Of a stretch of 60,307 bases of DNA, positions 40,426 through 50,263 are shown piece by piece; position 1 is the stretch's first letter; every line of letters starts with the position of its first letter. The stretch spans positions 1 to 60,307 of the forward strand of contig JAUNJF010000017.1 of NCBI GenBank assembly GCA_030533405.1, written 5' to 3'. The notes beneath the pieces were generated by a model, which worked only from the letters and a program-made list of their open reading frames with translations, was not told where the DNA came from and did not search any database. The translations under genes were made by a program, and so were the position numbers. This stretch comes from Eubacteriales bacterium. GTDB lineage: Bacteria; Bacillota; Clostridia; Lachnospirales; Lachnospiraceae.

Positions 40426-41142
40426 ATGAGTACAGGAAATGTATATGGAGTCGTGTTGGCTGGTGGCACTGGAACACGTATGGGAAATGTTGAAAAGCCA
40501 AAGCAGTTTATGGAAATTGGTAACAAACCGATTATTATTCATACAATTGAAAAGTTTGTGATGAATACATCATTTGAAAATGTACTTGTGTTATGTCCAA
40601 AACAATGGGTAAAACATACACAGGATCTGATAAAAAAATATTTAATCAATGCAGAGCGAGTTGTAGTATTAGAGGGTGGTAGCACTCGTAATGAGACGAT
40701 TATGAATAGTATCGCTTATATTGAGAAAATGGGAAAGCTGGATGAGGAGACCATTATTGTAACACATGATTCTGTTAGACCATTTGTTTCTCATAGAATG
40801 ATAGAAGAAAATATAAAATATGCAAGAATGGTTGGTGCGTGTGATACCGTTGTGCCTGCAACAGATACGATTGTTGAAAGTCAGAATCATAAGATGATTT
40901 CGAATATTCCGGATCGTTCTATTATGTATCAGGGACAGACACCACAGTCGTTTAAGGCAAAGAAACTACGCGATTTGTATAATGGATTGACAAGTGAGGA
41001 AAAAGAGATTTTAACAGACGCATGTAAAATCATGGTGATTAAGGGCGAAGAGGTTCATCTGGTGGAGGGAGAAGTATCCAATATTAAGATTACGTATCCT
41101 TATGACATGCGAGTTGCAGAAGCGTTACTAGGAGATCAGTAG
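40426..41142 (+). CDS. tarI: D-ribitol-5-phosphate cytidylyltransferase
   Basis: 238 residues from ATG 40426 (GGAGG upstream). IspD/TarI nucleotidyltransferase: VVLAGGTGTRMGNVEKPKQF (CTP loop), VVLEGGSTRNETIMNSIAYI, THDSVRPFVS and PATDTIVES, MYQGQTPQSF. The pairing with a TarJ-type reductase directly downstream decides for TarI over IspD. It makes CDP-ribitol. Confidence 0.92.
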   Translation: MSTGNVYGVVLAGGTGTRMGNVEKPKQFMEIGNKPIIIHTIEKFVMNTSFENVLVLCPKQWVKHTQDLIKKYLINAERVVVLEGGSTRNETIMNSIAYIEKMGKLDEETIIVTHDSVRPFVSHRMIEENIKYARMVGACDTVVPATDTIVESQNHKMISNIPDRSIMYQGQTPQSFKAKKLRDLYNGLTSEEKEILTDACKIMVIKGEEVHLVEGEVSNIKITYPYDMRVAEALLGDQ

Positions 41143-41180
41143 GTTGAGTTGCAAGATAAAACTTGCAGAATGGAGTATAA

Positions 41181-42206
41181 ATGCTAAATGCAGTATATCA
41201 GTTAAAAAAGACAAGACAATTTGAAATGGTATTTAAGGATTTGGAGATTGATAAGGAACATGTTATTGTTCGTCCAACGCATATGTCTATTTGTAATGCT
41301 GATCAGCGTTATTATCAGGGTCTAAGACCGAAAGAAGTGATGAAAGAAAAACTACCGATGGCGTTGATTCATGAGGCAGTAGGCACTGTTGTATATGATC
41401 CGACAGGAACCTTTGAAATGGGTGATTTTGTGGTAATGATTCCGAATATTCCACAGGAAGAGGATGAAATTATTTCAGAAAACTATAGAAAAACTTCCAA
41501 ATTTAGAGCAAGTGGAACAGATGGATTTTTGCAGGAGTATATCGCAGCAAAACCAGATCGTGTTGTATTGTTGCCACAGGGAATAAATCCACTCGTTGCA
41601 GCATTTACAGAAATTGTATCAGTCAGCTATCATGCAATTGATCGATTTTGTCAAACAGCACATAGTAGAAGGAATCGAATTGGTGTCTGGGGAGACGGAA
41701 ATGTTGGCTATATTACGTCACTTCTTTTAAAAATGATGTTTCCAGAAATTGAGGTCTATGTTATGGGTGTAAATGAGTCAAAGTTACACGATTTTACATT
41801 TGTGGATGGTACGTATCTGGTCAATGAAATACCAGATGATTTTGAAATTGATCATGGATTTGAATGTGTTGGTGGTCATGCAGCACATAGAGTCATTAAT
41901 CAGATTATTGATTATATTAATCCAGAAGGTACGATTGCGATATTGGGTGTGACGGAGGATCCAGTTCCGATTCATACAAGAATGATTTTGGAAAAGGGAT
42001 TACGTATGATTGGAAGTAGTCGTAGTGGAAGAGTAGATTTTGTAAATCTAATTGCATTGTATGAGAAACATCCAGAAATGATTGATTATTTGGAAAACAT
42101 TGTGGGTGAGCAGATTGTAGTCAGAGAGATGAAAGATATTGTTCGCGCTTTTGAAAAGGATATTCACAAATTAATTGGAAAAACAATTATGGTTTGGGAA
42201 AAATAA
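41181..42206 (+). CDS. tarJ: ribulose-5-phosphate reductase (ribitol-5-phosphate dehydrogenase)
   Basis: 341 residues, zinc alcohol dehydrogenase superfamily. HMSICNADQRYYQG carries the first zinc cysteine. MALIHEAVGTVVYD, GTDGFLQEYIAAKPDRVV and RIGVWGDGNVGYITSLLLKM (Rossmann loop, degenerate GxGxxG) follow. The long ENYRKTSKFRASGTDGF segment is typical of TarJ. It reduces ribulose-5-P to ribitol-5-P for TarI. Confidence 0.92.
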   Translation: MLNAVYQLKKTRQFEMVFKDLEIDKEHVIVRPTHMSICNADQRYYQGLRPKEVMKEKLPMALIHEAVGTVVYDPTGTFEMGDFVVMIPNIPQEEDEIISENYRKTSKFRASGTDGFLQEYIAAKPDRVVLLPQGINPLVAAFTEIVSVSYHAIDRFCQTAHSRRNRIGVWGDGNVGYITSLLLKMMFPEIEVYVMGVNESKLHDFTFVDGTYLVNEIPDDFEIDHGFECVGGHAAHRVINQIIDYINPEGTIAILGVTEDPVPIHTRMILEKGLRMIGSSRSGRVDFVNLIALYEKHPEMIDYLENIVGEQIVVREMKDIVRAFEKDIHKLIGKTIMVWEK

Positions 42207-42254
42207 AGAAATGATGCAAGGAATGCATACTATAGTTAGGAGAGATTTGAAAAG

Positions 42255-42740
42255 ATGTTAAAGAAAATTTACAAAGGAAATAGGGAGATTCTCTCGTATT
42301 TGTTTTGGGGTGGTATGACAACAGTTGTCAGCTGGGTTTCGTATGGTTTGTTTGAAAAATTATTAAAGGCAGAAAGTGAAAAGGTTGTCTTTTTTGGGAC
42401 GAACATGTCAATTGCTATTTTTTTGGCAAATGTGCTCTCTTGGATATGTGCTATCTTATTTGCATTTGTTTCTAATAAGGTGTTTGTGTTTCAAAGCAAA
42501 TTATGGAAAAAAGATGTTGTTGTTTCTGAGTTTGGGAAGTTTGTATCAGCAAGGGTGGTGACTGGATTTTTGGAAATTATTGGTGTGCCAATCCTTGTTA
42601 GTAGTGGCATGGATCAGTCTATGTTTGGTGTGGAAGGATTTTCTGCAAAGATAATTGTAAGTGTTGCTGTCGTGGTGCTGAATTATTTATTTAGTAAATT
42701 ATTTATTTTTAAAAAAACGAAAGTAAAAGAAGCGGAATAG
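42255..42740 (+). CDS. GtrA-like membrane protein
   Basis: 161 residues with four membrane helices. EILSYLFWGGMTTVVSWVSY starts the GtrA domain and FVSNKVFVFQ is its conserved loop. GtrA proteins act as flippases or helpers for polyprenyl-linked sugars used to glycosylate surface polymers. The partner glycosyltransferase could be the GT2 gene at 44873. Start ATG 42255 has AGGAGAG upstream. Confidence 0.9.
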   Translation: MLKKIYKGNREILSYLFWGGMTTVVSWVSYGLFEKLLKAESEKVVFFGTNMSIAIFLANVLSWICAILFAFVSNKVFVFQSKLWKKDVVVSEFGKFVSARVVTGFLEIIGVPILVSSGMDQSMFGVEGFSAKIIVSVAVVVLNYLFSKLFIFKKTKVKEAE

Positions 42741-42748
42741 AAAGTAAA

Positions 42749-42786
42749 AAGTGGAGATTTCAATTGTATGAAATCTCCACTTTGTT
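42749..42786. terminator. bidirectional terminator
   Basis: AAAGTGGAGATTTCA pairs perfectly with TGAAATCTCCACTTT around a six-base loop. Lies between convergent gtrA (plus) and the beta-helix protein (minus). Confidence 0.93.
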
Positions 42787-42807
42787 GTTTGTTGTAAAAT
42801 GGTTGTC

Positions 42808-44724
42808 TTATGAAGCTGTATAATAGTTGCGGTAATATGAATTTCCGTATTTATCTTTTCCGTAGAATATCACTTTTTGATTATGCTTGATCTTCTTTTT
42901 TAATTTGAATTTGTGAGTTGGTGCTTCTTTTTTAAATCGGTAAATACGTTTTCTTGTCTTAATATAGCCATTTTTAATTGTTGGACAGGTAAATGCAAAT
43001 GTTTTTGTTTTATATTTATCCTGTGTAACAGTAAAGCGAATGAATGCATTGCGAATGCCTTTGTTGTCTGAATAAACAATATTTGCTTTGTTATTATATT
43101 TGAGTTTGTTTTTCTTGACTGCAATTTTAGATGATTCCTTTACCCATATACCGTAACTGTATCGATTAATGTTATTCTTATAAATTTTGATATTTTTTGC
43201 GCCCATGATAAAAATACCAGTAGAACATAAATATTGAGTAGAAGCGGAACTTCTGCGGAAAGAATTGTTCTTAATGGTAATATTTTGATATGGACCACTA
43301 TGCTTTCCGTTAGCATGTTTTCCGGCTGAGTACACATGATGGCTACCGACACCTCTTGGATAGTCAATAAATGTATTATTGGAAATCTCTATGTTTTTAC
43401 AGGTTGTTCCGTCAACCATATATCCAGGAGCCCACTCTACGCCATCTGATTTGTTTCGGTCACATATGTCAAGCTGAACCGCTTCATCTGTGAATTTATC
43501 AGTGGTGTAGCGGAAACCAGTAAATTTGCAATGATTTACATTACCGTTATATACACCAGCAAATTCCAGTGCATGTGCCCCGTAGCAATTTTGAATAGTT
43601 GTGTTGCTGACTGTTACATTTTTACTGTGACCAATATAAATGAGATTTTTGGTTTCTGTTGCTTTGGAGATTGCTCCACCATCCCACGTTCCTCCGATGA
43701 TTGTAATGTCATGACACAAAGTGTATCCACCATAATTAAGTGATTGATGTTTGAAATCACTGACACGTACCATGTTGAAATCGTTGATTGCAGATTGACA
43801 ACGTTTGATGGTTGCATCATCATCCAATTTGATGGTCGTGTTAGATTGGAGATATAAAGCGGCAGTAATACGATATTGACCAGATGGAACCCAAACAACA
43901 ATTGCGTGATCCTCACCTGCTTTGTCAAGCGCAGCCTGGATTGCTGCATAGTCGTCTTTTTTATCTGTGCCATCCGCACCAAAATCCGTTATATTGTAAT
44001 AATATGTATTTTCGATGATTTTATATGGCGCAACATCAGGTGTAAGATGATAGATTGCATCTAATAATTTCTGTGTATATTGTTCGACTTTATCCTGTGT
44101 AACATCCTCGTTATCATATACCGCTTTTGCTTTGGATACGATGGCTTTGAATGCTTTGTAGGAGTCTTTTGAATATAAAAATTCTTTTACTGTTGCTGCT
44201 TCATCGATTGCAATTTTTAATTTTGTTTTTTCTGTTGCCTTATATTGTAGGGTATCCAGAACTTTTTTTAGGTTTGTTGCTGCTTTATCGATAGAGGTTT
44301 GACTGCTGTTTTCTTTTTCCATAACAGTAATCGCTTTGTCTAAATATTTATCAAGTTTCTTAAAACTTTTGCTAATAAGTACTTCATATGGAATAGCCTG
44401 CGCTTCTTCAATCAAACTTTGCAGATAGGTTTTGTCGGTTGATAATACCTCTTCAGTTGTTATTTCTTCGGTTGTCACATTTTCAGTTGTTGGTTCCTCT
44501 GTCGTAAGTTGCTCTGTCGTAAGGAATTCTTCTGTTAATGTGGATGAATCAGATGCTGATAATTGATTTGCAGAAATTGCTGATTCTGTTGAAGTGGCAG
44601 GTAATGCTTTTTTTTCATCTAGTGTTGCATTGGCAGCCTGAAGCATAGTTGCCTTTGGACATAAGAGTAAAGAAATCATCAAAATTGATGCAATTCCTTG
44701 ATGTAATAAATGATGTTTTTTCAT
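42808..44724 (-). CDS. secreted right-handed beta-helix protein (pectate-lyase-3 type)
   Basis: 638 residues. Signal peptide (IASILMISLLLCPKATMLQA), a Thr/Glu-rich repetitive linker (TTEQLTTEEPTTENVTTEEI), two helical FIVAR-like modules (about 100-240), then YNITDFGADGTDKKDDYAAI, the start of the pectate_lyase_3 beta-helix, with NNTFID / NNSFRR / KNNINR turn repeats to about residue 560, and a short basic C-terminal domain. It probably binds or cleaves a polysaccharide outside the cell. The substrate cannot be inferred. The only minus-strand gene in the envelope block. Confidence 0.87.
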   Translation of the reverse strand: MKKHHLLHQGIASILMISLLLCPKATMLQAANATLDEKKALPATSTESAISANQLSASDSSTLTEEFLTTEQLTTEEPTTENVTTEEITTEEVLSTDKTYLQSLIEEAQAIPYEVLISKSFKKLDKYLDKAITVMEKENSSQTSIDKAATNLKKVLDTLQYKATEKTKLKIAIDEAATVKEFLYSKDSYKAFKAIVSKAKAVYDNEDVTQDKVEQYTQKLLDAIYHLTPDVAPYKIIENTYYYNITDFGADGTDKKDDYAAIQAALDKAGEDHAIVVWVPSGQYRITAALYLQSNTTIKLDDDATIKRCQSAINDFNMVRVSDFKHQSLNYGGYTLCHDITIIGGTWDGGAISKATETKNLIYIGHSKNVTVSNTTIQNCYGAHALEFAGVYNGNVNHCKFTGFRYTTDKFTDEAVQLDICDRNKSDGVEWAPGYMVDGTTCKNIEISNNTFIDYPRGVGSHHVYSAGKHANGKHSGPYQNITIKNNSFRRSSASTQYLCSTGIFIMGAKNIKIYKNNINRYSYGIWVKESSKIAVKKNKLKYNNKANIVYSDNKGIRNAFIRFTVTQDKYKTKTFAFTCPTIKNGYIKTRKRIYRFKKEAPTHKFKLKKKIKHNQKVIFYGKDKYGNSYYRNYYTAS

Positions 44725-44872
44725 AGTTTTCTTTTCCTCGTAATTAGTATAATTCTATTTTAATGAATGTATGTAAGAATGTAAAGGAAAATATGTTATT
44801 TCTATACTTATGTTGATAAATAGATAAAAATAGTATATGATAAGACGCTAGAAGAAAAACTTGGAGGTTGCT

Positions 44873-45622
44873 ATGGAGTCAATCATGGTATCGGTTGTAA
44901 TGCCAGCATATAATAGTGAAAAATATATAGGAGATGCGATAGCATCTGTAGTACAGCAGTCGTTTACCGATTGGGAATTGATTGTTGTGTTGGATTCGTG
45001 CACGGATCATACATTAAATGTTGTGAAACAATATACAGATGATGAAAGAATTCAATATATAGAGAATGAAAAAAATGCAGGTGTGGCGATAAGCCGAAAT
45101 CGTGGTGTTGCAATAGCAAAGGGCAAATATGTTGCTTTTTTAGATGCAGATGATTGTTGGACAAAAGACAAATTAGCCATTCAAGTGAAGAAAATGGAAG
45201 AGGAACAGGTTGTTATTTCTTCTGTAGCAAGAGAGCTTATGAATGAAAATGGAGATTTGACAGGGAAAGTGTTCCCAATTCAGGAAAAAATAACCTATAA
45301 AGAATTGTTAAAGGGAAACACCATTAATACATCAGGCGTAATGCTGTTAACAGATGTTGCAAAGGAATTCCCGATGGGAAGAGATCATTTGCATGAGGAT
45401 TATATTACTTGGTTGCAGATATTGCAAAAATATGGAATGGGAGTTGGTATTAAAGAACCGCTGTTAAAATATCGTTTTATGCAGGGGACAAAGTCTGGTA
45501 ACAAATGGAAGTCAGCAAAAATGACATATGGGGTATATCGTGCAATTGGATTAAATACCGTGCAGAGCATATGGTGTTTTGTACAGTATGCAATTCATGG
45601 AATTTTAAAGTATTTTTTTTAG
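44873..45622 (+). CDS. family 2 glycosyltransferase
   Basis: 249 residues from ATG 44873 (GGAGG upstream; TTG 44861 is not needed). SVVMPAYNSEKYIGDAIASV is the GT2 N-terminus and VAFLDADDCWTKDKL carries the DxD metal motif (about 91-94). A C-terminal stretch ends in hydrophobic residues, suggesting membrane association. Likely decorates an envelope polymer. Donor unknown. Confidence 0.9.
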   Translation: MESIMVSVVMPAYNSEKYIGDAIASVVQQSFTDWELIVVLDSCTDHTLNVVKQYTDDERIQYIENEKNAGVAISRNRGVAIAKGKYVAFLDADDCWTKDKLAIQVKKMEEEQVVISSVARELMNENGDLTGKVFPIQEKITYKELLKGNTINTSGVMLLTDVAKEFPMGRDHLHEDYITWLQILQKYGMGVGIKEPLLKYRFMQGTKSGNKWKSAKMTYGVYRAIGLNTVQSIWCFVQYAIHGILKYFF

Positions 45623-45682
45623 TATAAAGTGGAAAATGTTTTATTTCATTTTTATGTAAAAAAAGCTTAAGATATTATTCAG

Positions 45683-45711
45683 TTGTCAAGTGGAATGGAA
45701 AGTGGTATAAT
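45683..45711 (+). promoter_or_regulatory. glmS promoter
   Basis: TTGTCA, 17-base spacer, TATAAT. The 5' leader of about 60 bases to the glmS start is too short and lacks the conserved core for a glmS ribozyme. Confidence 0.85.
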
Positions 45712-45778
45712 TCTGCTAGTTTTGTGATGAAATAGATAGGATATTCATATAGTAAGAAGAGAGCAAGGAGGACACTAT

Positions 45779-47605
45779 ATGTGTGGAATTGTAGGATATA
45801 TTGGTAAAGCGCAGGCTGCGCCTATTTTGTTAGATGGGTTGTCAAAGCTTGAATATCGTGGATATGATTCTGCTGGTGTAGCAGTTTATGACGGTACTGA
45901 ATTAGAGGTGGTTAAAGCGAAGGGGCGTCTTCAGGCACTTCGTGATTTGACCGGTGATGGGAATAATTTAAAAGGAACCGTTGGAATTGGACATACCAGA
46001 TGGGCAACACATGGGGAACCATCTGTTTCAAATGCACATCCACATTATAATAAGGATAAATCTATTGTTGTAGTACATAATGGTATTATAGAGAATTATC
46101 AACCACTAAAGGAAAAGTTGATTTCGAAGGGGTATTCCTTTATGTCAGAAACAGACACAGAGGTTGTGGCACATTTATTGGATTATTATTATGATGGGAA
46201 TCCGTTGCAGGCGGTTGCAAAGGTTATGCATCGTGTACAGGGCTCTTATGCATTTGGTATTTTATTTAAAGAATATCCAGATAAGATTTTCTCTGTACGT
46301 AAGGATTCTCCTTTGATTGTCGGCGCATCAGCAGATGGTAATTTTATTGCATCAGATGTACCAGCAATTTTAAAGTACACAAGAGATGTTTATTTTATTG
46401 AGAATCGTGAGATTTGTGAACTCTCTGAAAGTGGTATTGCGTTTTATAATGAAGATTTAGAGCCAATTGAAAAAGAGACAAAGAAGATTGAGTGGGATAT
46501 TGAAGCTGCCGAAAAAGGTGGATATGAACACTTTATGTTGAAAGAAATATATGAACAGCCAAAGGCAGTTTTGGATACGATTAGCCCTAGAATGAAAGAG
46601 GATCAGATTGTAATTGAAGAGTTGAACATGTCTGATGAAGAGATTCAGCAAATCAAGCGTATTTATATTGTAGGATGTGGTTCTGCATATCATGTGGGCG
46701 TGACTGGAAAATATGTAATTGAAAAATTGACAAGGATTCCAGTGGAAGTAGATTTGGCTTCGGAATTCCGATATAGAGATCCTGTTTTGGTAGAGGATTC
46801 TATGGTGATTATCATTAGTCAGTCAGGCGAGACTGCAGATTCTTTGGCAGCGCTTCGAATGGCACAGGAAAAGGGCGTAAAAGTATTAGGAATTGTCAAT
46901 GTTGTTGGTTCGACAATTGCCAGAGAGGCAGATAATGTATTATATACATGGGCTGGTCCTGAAATATCTGTTGCTACAACGAAAGCATATAGTACACAGC
47001 TTTCAGCGTTATATTTATTGGCAATGTTGTTTGGTCAGGTAAGAGGTGTTATTTCGGCAGATGAGTATGCGGAAATGATTAAGGAGTTAAAGCTTTTGCC
47101 TGAAAAAATACAGGAGATTTTAGGAGATAAAGAGCGCATCCAATGGTTTGCAAGCAAGTATGCAAATGCAAAAGATGTATTCTTTTTAGGACGTGGTGCA
47201 GATTATGCGACTGCGTTAGAGGGGTCGTTAAAGCTTAAGGAGATTTCTTACATTCATTCTGAGGCTTACGCGGCAGGAGAATTAAAGCATGGAACCATCT
47301 CGTTAATTGAAGATGGCGTTCTTACCGTTGCAGTTGTTACGCAACCAGATTTATATGAGAAGATGATTAGTAATATTGTGGAAGTGCGAACAAGAGGTGG
47401 TTATATCTTTACACTTACCACAAAGGGCAATTGTGTGATGGAGGATTCTGCAGACTTTACTGTGTATGTACCAAAAACGCATCCTTGCTTTGCACCTTCT
47501 TTAGCAGTAGTACCTTTACAATTGTTTGGTTACTATGTATCGGTTGCAAAAGGATTAGACGTGGATAAGCCACGTAATTTAGCAAAATCCGTTACAGTAG
47601 AGTAA
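45779..47605 (+). CDS. glmS: glutamine-fructose-6-phosphate aminotransferase
   Basis: 608 residues. MCGIVGYIGKAQAAPILL gives the N-terminal nucleophile Cys2 of the glutaminase domain, with GIGHTRWATHGEPS following. Two SIS domains bind fructose-6-P (YIVGCGSAYHVG, IISQSGETADSL, LGRGADYATALEGSLKLKE). The C-terminus ends PRNLAKSVTVE as usual. It makes glucosamine-6-P for GlmM. Start has AAGGAGG upstream. Confidence 0.97.
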   Translation: MCGIVGYIGKAQAAPILLDGLSKLEYRGYDSAGVAVYDGTELEVVKAKGRLQALRDLTGDGNNLKGTVGIGHTRWATHGEPSVSNAHPHYNKDKSIVVVHNGIIENYQPLKEKLISKGYSFMSETDTEVVAHLLDYYYDGNPLQAVAKVMHRVQGSYAFGILFKEYPDKIFSVRKDSPLIVGASADGNFIASDVPAILKYTRDVYFIENREICELSESGIAFYNEDLEPIEKETKKIEWDIEAAEKGGYEHFMLKEIYEQPKAVLDTISPRMKEDQIVIEELNMSDEEIQQIKRIYIVGCGSAYHVGVTGKYVIEKLTRIPVEVDLASEFRYRDPVLVEDSMVIIISQSGETADSLAALRMAQEKGVKVLGIVNVVGSTIAREADNVLYTWAGPEISVATTKAYSTQLSALYLLAMLFGQVRGVISADEYAEMIKELKLLPEKIQEILGDKERIQWFASKYANAKDVFFLGRGADYATALEGSLKLKEISYIHSEAYAAGELKHGTISLIEDGVLTVAVVTQPDLYEKMISNIVEVRTRGGYIFTLTTKGNCVMEDSADFTVYVPKTHPCFAPSLAVVPLQLFGYYVSVAKGLDVDKPRNLAKSVTVE

Positions 47606-47660
47606 GATAATAAATTACTGTAGGGAAACGTTTGGCAAAGGTAATAGGAGGAATGCGAAA

Positions 47661-48791
47661 ATGGCAAAATCGCAAAAGAGCAAAAAAGGAAAAAAGAAAA
47701 CAAAGAAGTTAGCGATTATTTTCTTAATTGAAATAATCATATTAATTGCATTAGTAGGTGGTTATTTTGCATGGTATGTAAATAGCAAGTTGGATCGATT
47801 AGAGCGTCCACAGGAAGCATCTACGGAGAAGATTGAAACAAGTGATGCTGTTACAGAGGTTATGCAAAATGAATATCAGACGATAGCTTTGTTTGGTGTA
47901 GATACCAGAAATACTGTGGATATGATGCAGAGCGGAACCTGTAGAAGTGATGCGATTATTATTGCATGTATTAACAATAAGACAAAGCAGGTGAAGTTAG
48001 TATCTGTTTATCGTGACTGTTTCTTGGAAACAGCATCTCCTGATTTGACAACGAGAAAGGTAACAGAGGCATATTACTATGGTGGTCCTGCTGGTGCATT
48101 GGAAACATTGAATAAGAATTTGGATTTGAACATTACAGATTATGTGACAGTGGATTTCAAGGCATTGGCCAATGCGATTGATGCATTAGGTGGTGTTACA
48201 ATCAATGTAAAAGGAAAAGAACTTAACAATTTGAATCGTAATCTTCAGGAACAGGTTCAGGTAACTGGTATTTATTCGGATGGTGTATGGTCAGAGGGTG
48301 AACAGGTGTTGAATGGTACACAGGCGGTTGCATATGCCCGAATTCGTAAAGTTGGTAACAATGATTTTGAGAGAACACAGAGACAACGTGCGGTGATTAG
48401 TGCAATGATTAAAAAAGCTAAGAGTTCGGATTTAGCGACAATCAATCGTGTAATTGATGAGGTTTGTCCACAGATTGCAACCAACATGACAAATAAACAG
48501 TTGCTCTCTTTAGCAGCAGATATATTTGATTATGAATTGTCAGAAAATACAGGATTTCCTTTGTCTCATACAACACCAACATTGGGCCGTAAGGGTAGTG
48601 TTGTTGTTCCTGCGAATTTGCTTTCAAATGTAAAGCATTTACATGGATTTTTATATCCAGAAGATACAGATTATATGCCTTCAGCAGAAGTGCAAAGAAT
48701 CAGTGATATGATTACAAATGAGACAGGTGTATATGATCAGTTTACAGATGAGAATACAACAGAGGAGCCAACAGCTACAAATACGAATTAG
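47661..48791 (+). CDS. LytR-CpsA-Psr (LCP) family wall polymer ligase
   Basis: 376 residues. Basic N-terminus, one membrane helix (LAIIFLIEIIILIALVGGYF), then the extracellular LCP domain: IALFGVDTRNTV, SDAIIIACINNKTKQVKLVS, VYRDCFLE (Arg contact), YVTVDFKALANAIDALGGV and YARIRKVGNNDFERTQRQR. It transfers undecaprenyl-linked polymers to peptidoglycan, which would attach the ribitol-type polymer made by the upstream cluster. Confidence 0.94.
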   Translation: MAKSQKSKKGKKKTKKLAIIFLIEIIILIALVGGYFAWYVNSKLDRLERPQEASTEKIETSDAVTEVMQNEYQTIALFGVDTRNTVDMMQSGTCRSDAIIIACINNKTKQVKLVSVYRDCFLETASPDLTTRKVTEAYYYGGPAGALETLNKNLDLNITDYVTVDFKALANAIDALGGVTINVKGKELNNLNRNLQEQVQVTGIYSDGVWSEGEQVLNGTQAVAYARIRKVGNNDFERTQRQRAVISAMIKKAKSSDLATINRVIDEVCPQIATNMTNKQLLSLAADIFDYELSENTGFPLSHTTPTLGRKGSVVVPANLLSNVKHLHGFLYPEDTDYMPSAEVQRISDMITNETGVYDQFTDENTTEEPTATNTN

Positions 48792-48910
48792 ATAAATATG
48801 CGTCTTATACGCATGAACATGTAAGACAAATAAGGAACGATGCCGATTGTTTATACAATTAGTTACGTTTCTTTTTGTCGTCTAAAGATGAAGTAAGGGA
48901 GGTTGGATAT

Positions 48911-50230
48911 ATGAAAAAAATTGTGCGAGGGATTGTGATGATGCTTGCGTGCTTGTTATTTTTTGGACAGGCTGCGGAAGCGAAGACGGAGCTGGAAAAA
49001 AATGGTGCATTAAAGGTATCTGGAACGCAATTGGTTAGTCAAAAAACTGGTAAGAAAGTACAACTTCGTGGTGTTAGCACACATGGAATTAACTGGGATG
49101 TTGGATATCCATACATTTCAAAGGATGCATTTAAAACGTTAAGAGATGATTATGGTGTAAATGCAATTCGGTTAGCGATGTATACAACTGAGTATTATGG
49201 ATACTGTGATAAAGCAGGTGCATGGGAGTCGCAAAGCGAGGTACAGAAGGTATTAAAAACAAGAATTCATACAGGTGTACAGGCGGCAACAGATTTAGGA
49301 ATGTATGTTATTATTGATTGGCATGTTTTAAATGATCAAAATCCTAACAAATACAAAAAAGAGGCGAAAGCCTTTTTTAAGGAAATGTCAAAGAAATATG
49401 CATCTTATGATAATGTGCTCTACGAAATATGTAATGAACCAAATGGTGGAACCCAGTGGAGCGATATCAAAAATTATGCAAAAGAAGTGATACCAGTAAT
49501 TCGTGAAAATGATAAAGATGCAGTGGTAATCGTCGGTACACCGACATGGTCACAGGATGTAGATATTGTGTCACAGTCACCACTTGATTCGTCTTATGGA
49601 AATGTAATGTACACACTTCATTTTTATTCCGCAACACATAAGGATTGGTATCGTCAGAAATTGGAAACGGCGTATAAAAATGGATTACCAGTGATGGTTA
49701 CAGAATTCGGCGTTTCTGAGGCTAGCGGAAGTGGTCAAATGGATACAAATGAGGCACAGACGTGGTTGAATACGTTGGATAAAAAAGGAATCAGTTATTT
49801 TGCATGGAGTTTGAGTAACAAGCCAGAAACAGCATCACTTCTTGCTTCAGGTACATCGAAGAAAAGTGGATGGAAAACTTCTGATTTGTCACCTGCTGGA
49901 AAATGGATTTTAGGAAAGTACAAGCAAAAGGCAGGAATAAAGTTCAGTGCAGTAACCAATCTGTCCATTAAAAATAAAAAAGGAAAAGTGATTTACGTTA
50001 CTTTCAGTAAGAAAAAAGATGCTGCTGGTTATGAAATTGCGGTAAGTACTTCAAGTAAGTTTGCAAAAGGGAAAACGAAAACGATAAAAACTACTAAGAA
50101 TACGTATACCGTTAAAAAATGCAAAAAAAATCAAATGTATTATGTACGTGTGCGTGCCTATAAAAAGGTAAATGGTAAAAAGGTTTATAGTAATTATTCT
50201 GCAAAGAAAAAGATAAAGATTGCAAAGTAG
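48911..50230 (+). CDS. secreted GH5 endoglucanase-like enzyme with Fn3-like tail
   Basis: 439 residues from ATG 48911 (GGGAGG upstream). Signal peptide MKKIVRGIVMMLACLLFFGQ. GH5 domain: GVSTHGINW, YVIIDWHV, VLYEICNEPNGG (acid/base Glu at about residue 178), LHFYS and VMVTEFGVSEASGS (nucleophile Glu, about 263). The last 100 residues form a lysine-rich Fn3-like module (VTNLSIKNKKGKVIYVTFSK). It resembles cellulases of subfamily 2. The role may be host or diet glucan, or own wall polymer. Confidence 0.92.
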   Translation: MKKIVRGIVMMLACLLFFGQAAEAKTELEKNGALKVSGTQLVSQKTGKKVQLRGVSTHGINWDVGYPYISKDAFKTLRDDYGVNAIRLAMYTTEYYGYCDKAGAWESQSEVQKVLKTRIHTGVQAATDLGMYVIIDWHVLNDQNPNKYKKEAKAFFKEMSKKYASYDNVLYEICNEPNGGTQWSDIKNYAKEVIPVIRENDKDAVVIVGTPTWSQDVDIVSQSPLDSSYGNVMYTLHFYSATHKDWYRQKLETAYKNGLPVMVTEFGVSEASGSGQMDTNEAQTWLNTLDKKGISYFAWSLSNKPETASLLASGTSKKSGWKTSDLSPAGKWILGKYKQKAGIKFSAVTNLSIKNKKGKVIYVTFSKKKDAAGYEIAVSTSSKFAKGKTKTIKTTKNTYTVKKCKKNQMYYVRVRAYKKVNGKKVYSNYSAKKKIKIAK

Positions 50231-50263
50231 CAAAATGTTTAATAGGATTTGGAGAGAAAAGAA

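Noticed and set aside
45623-45778. glmS ribozyme
   Set aside because: The conserved core and the required length are missing in the leader.
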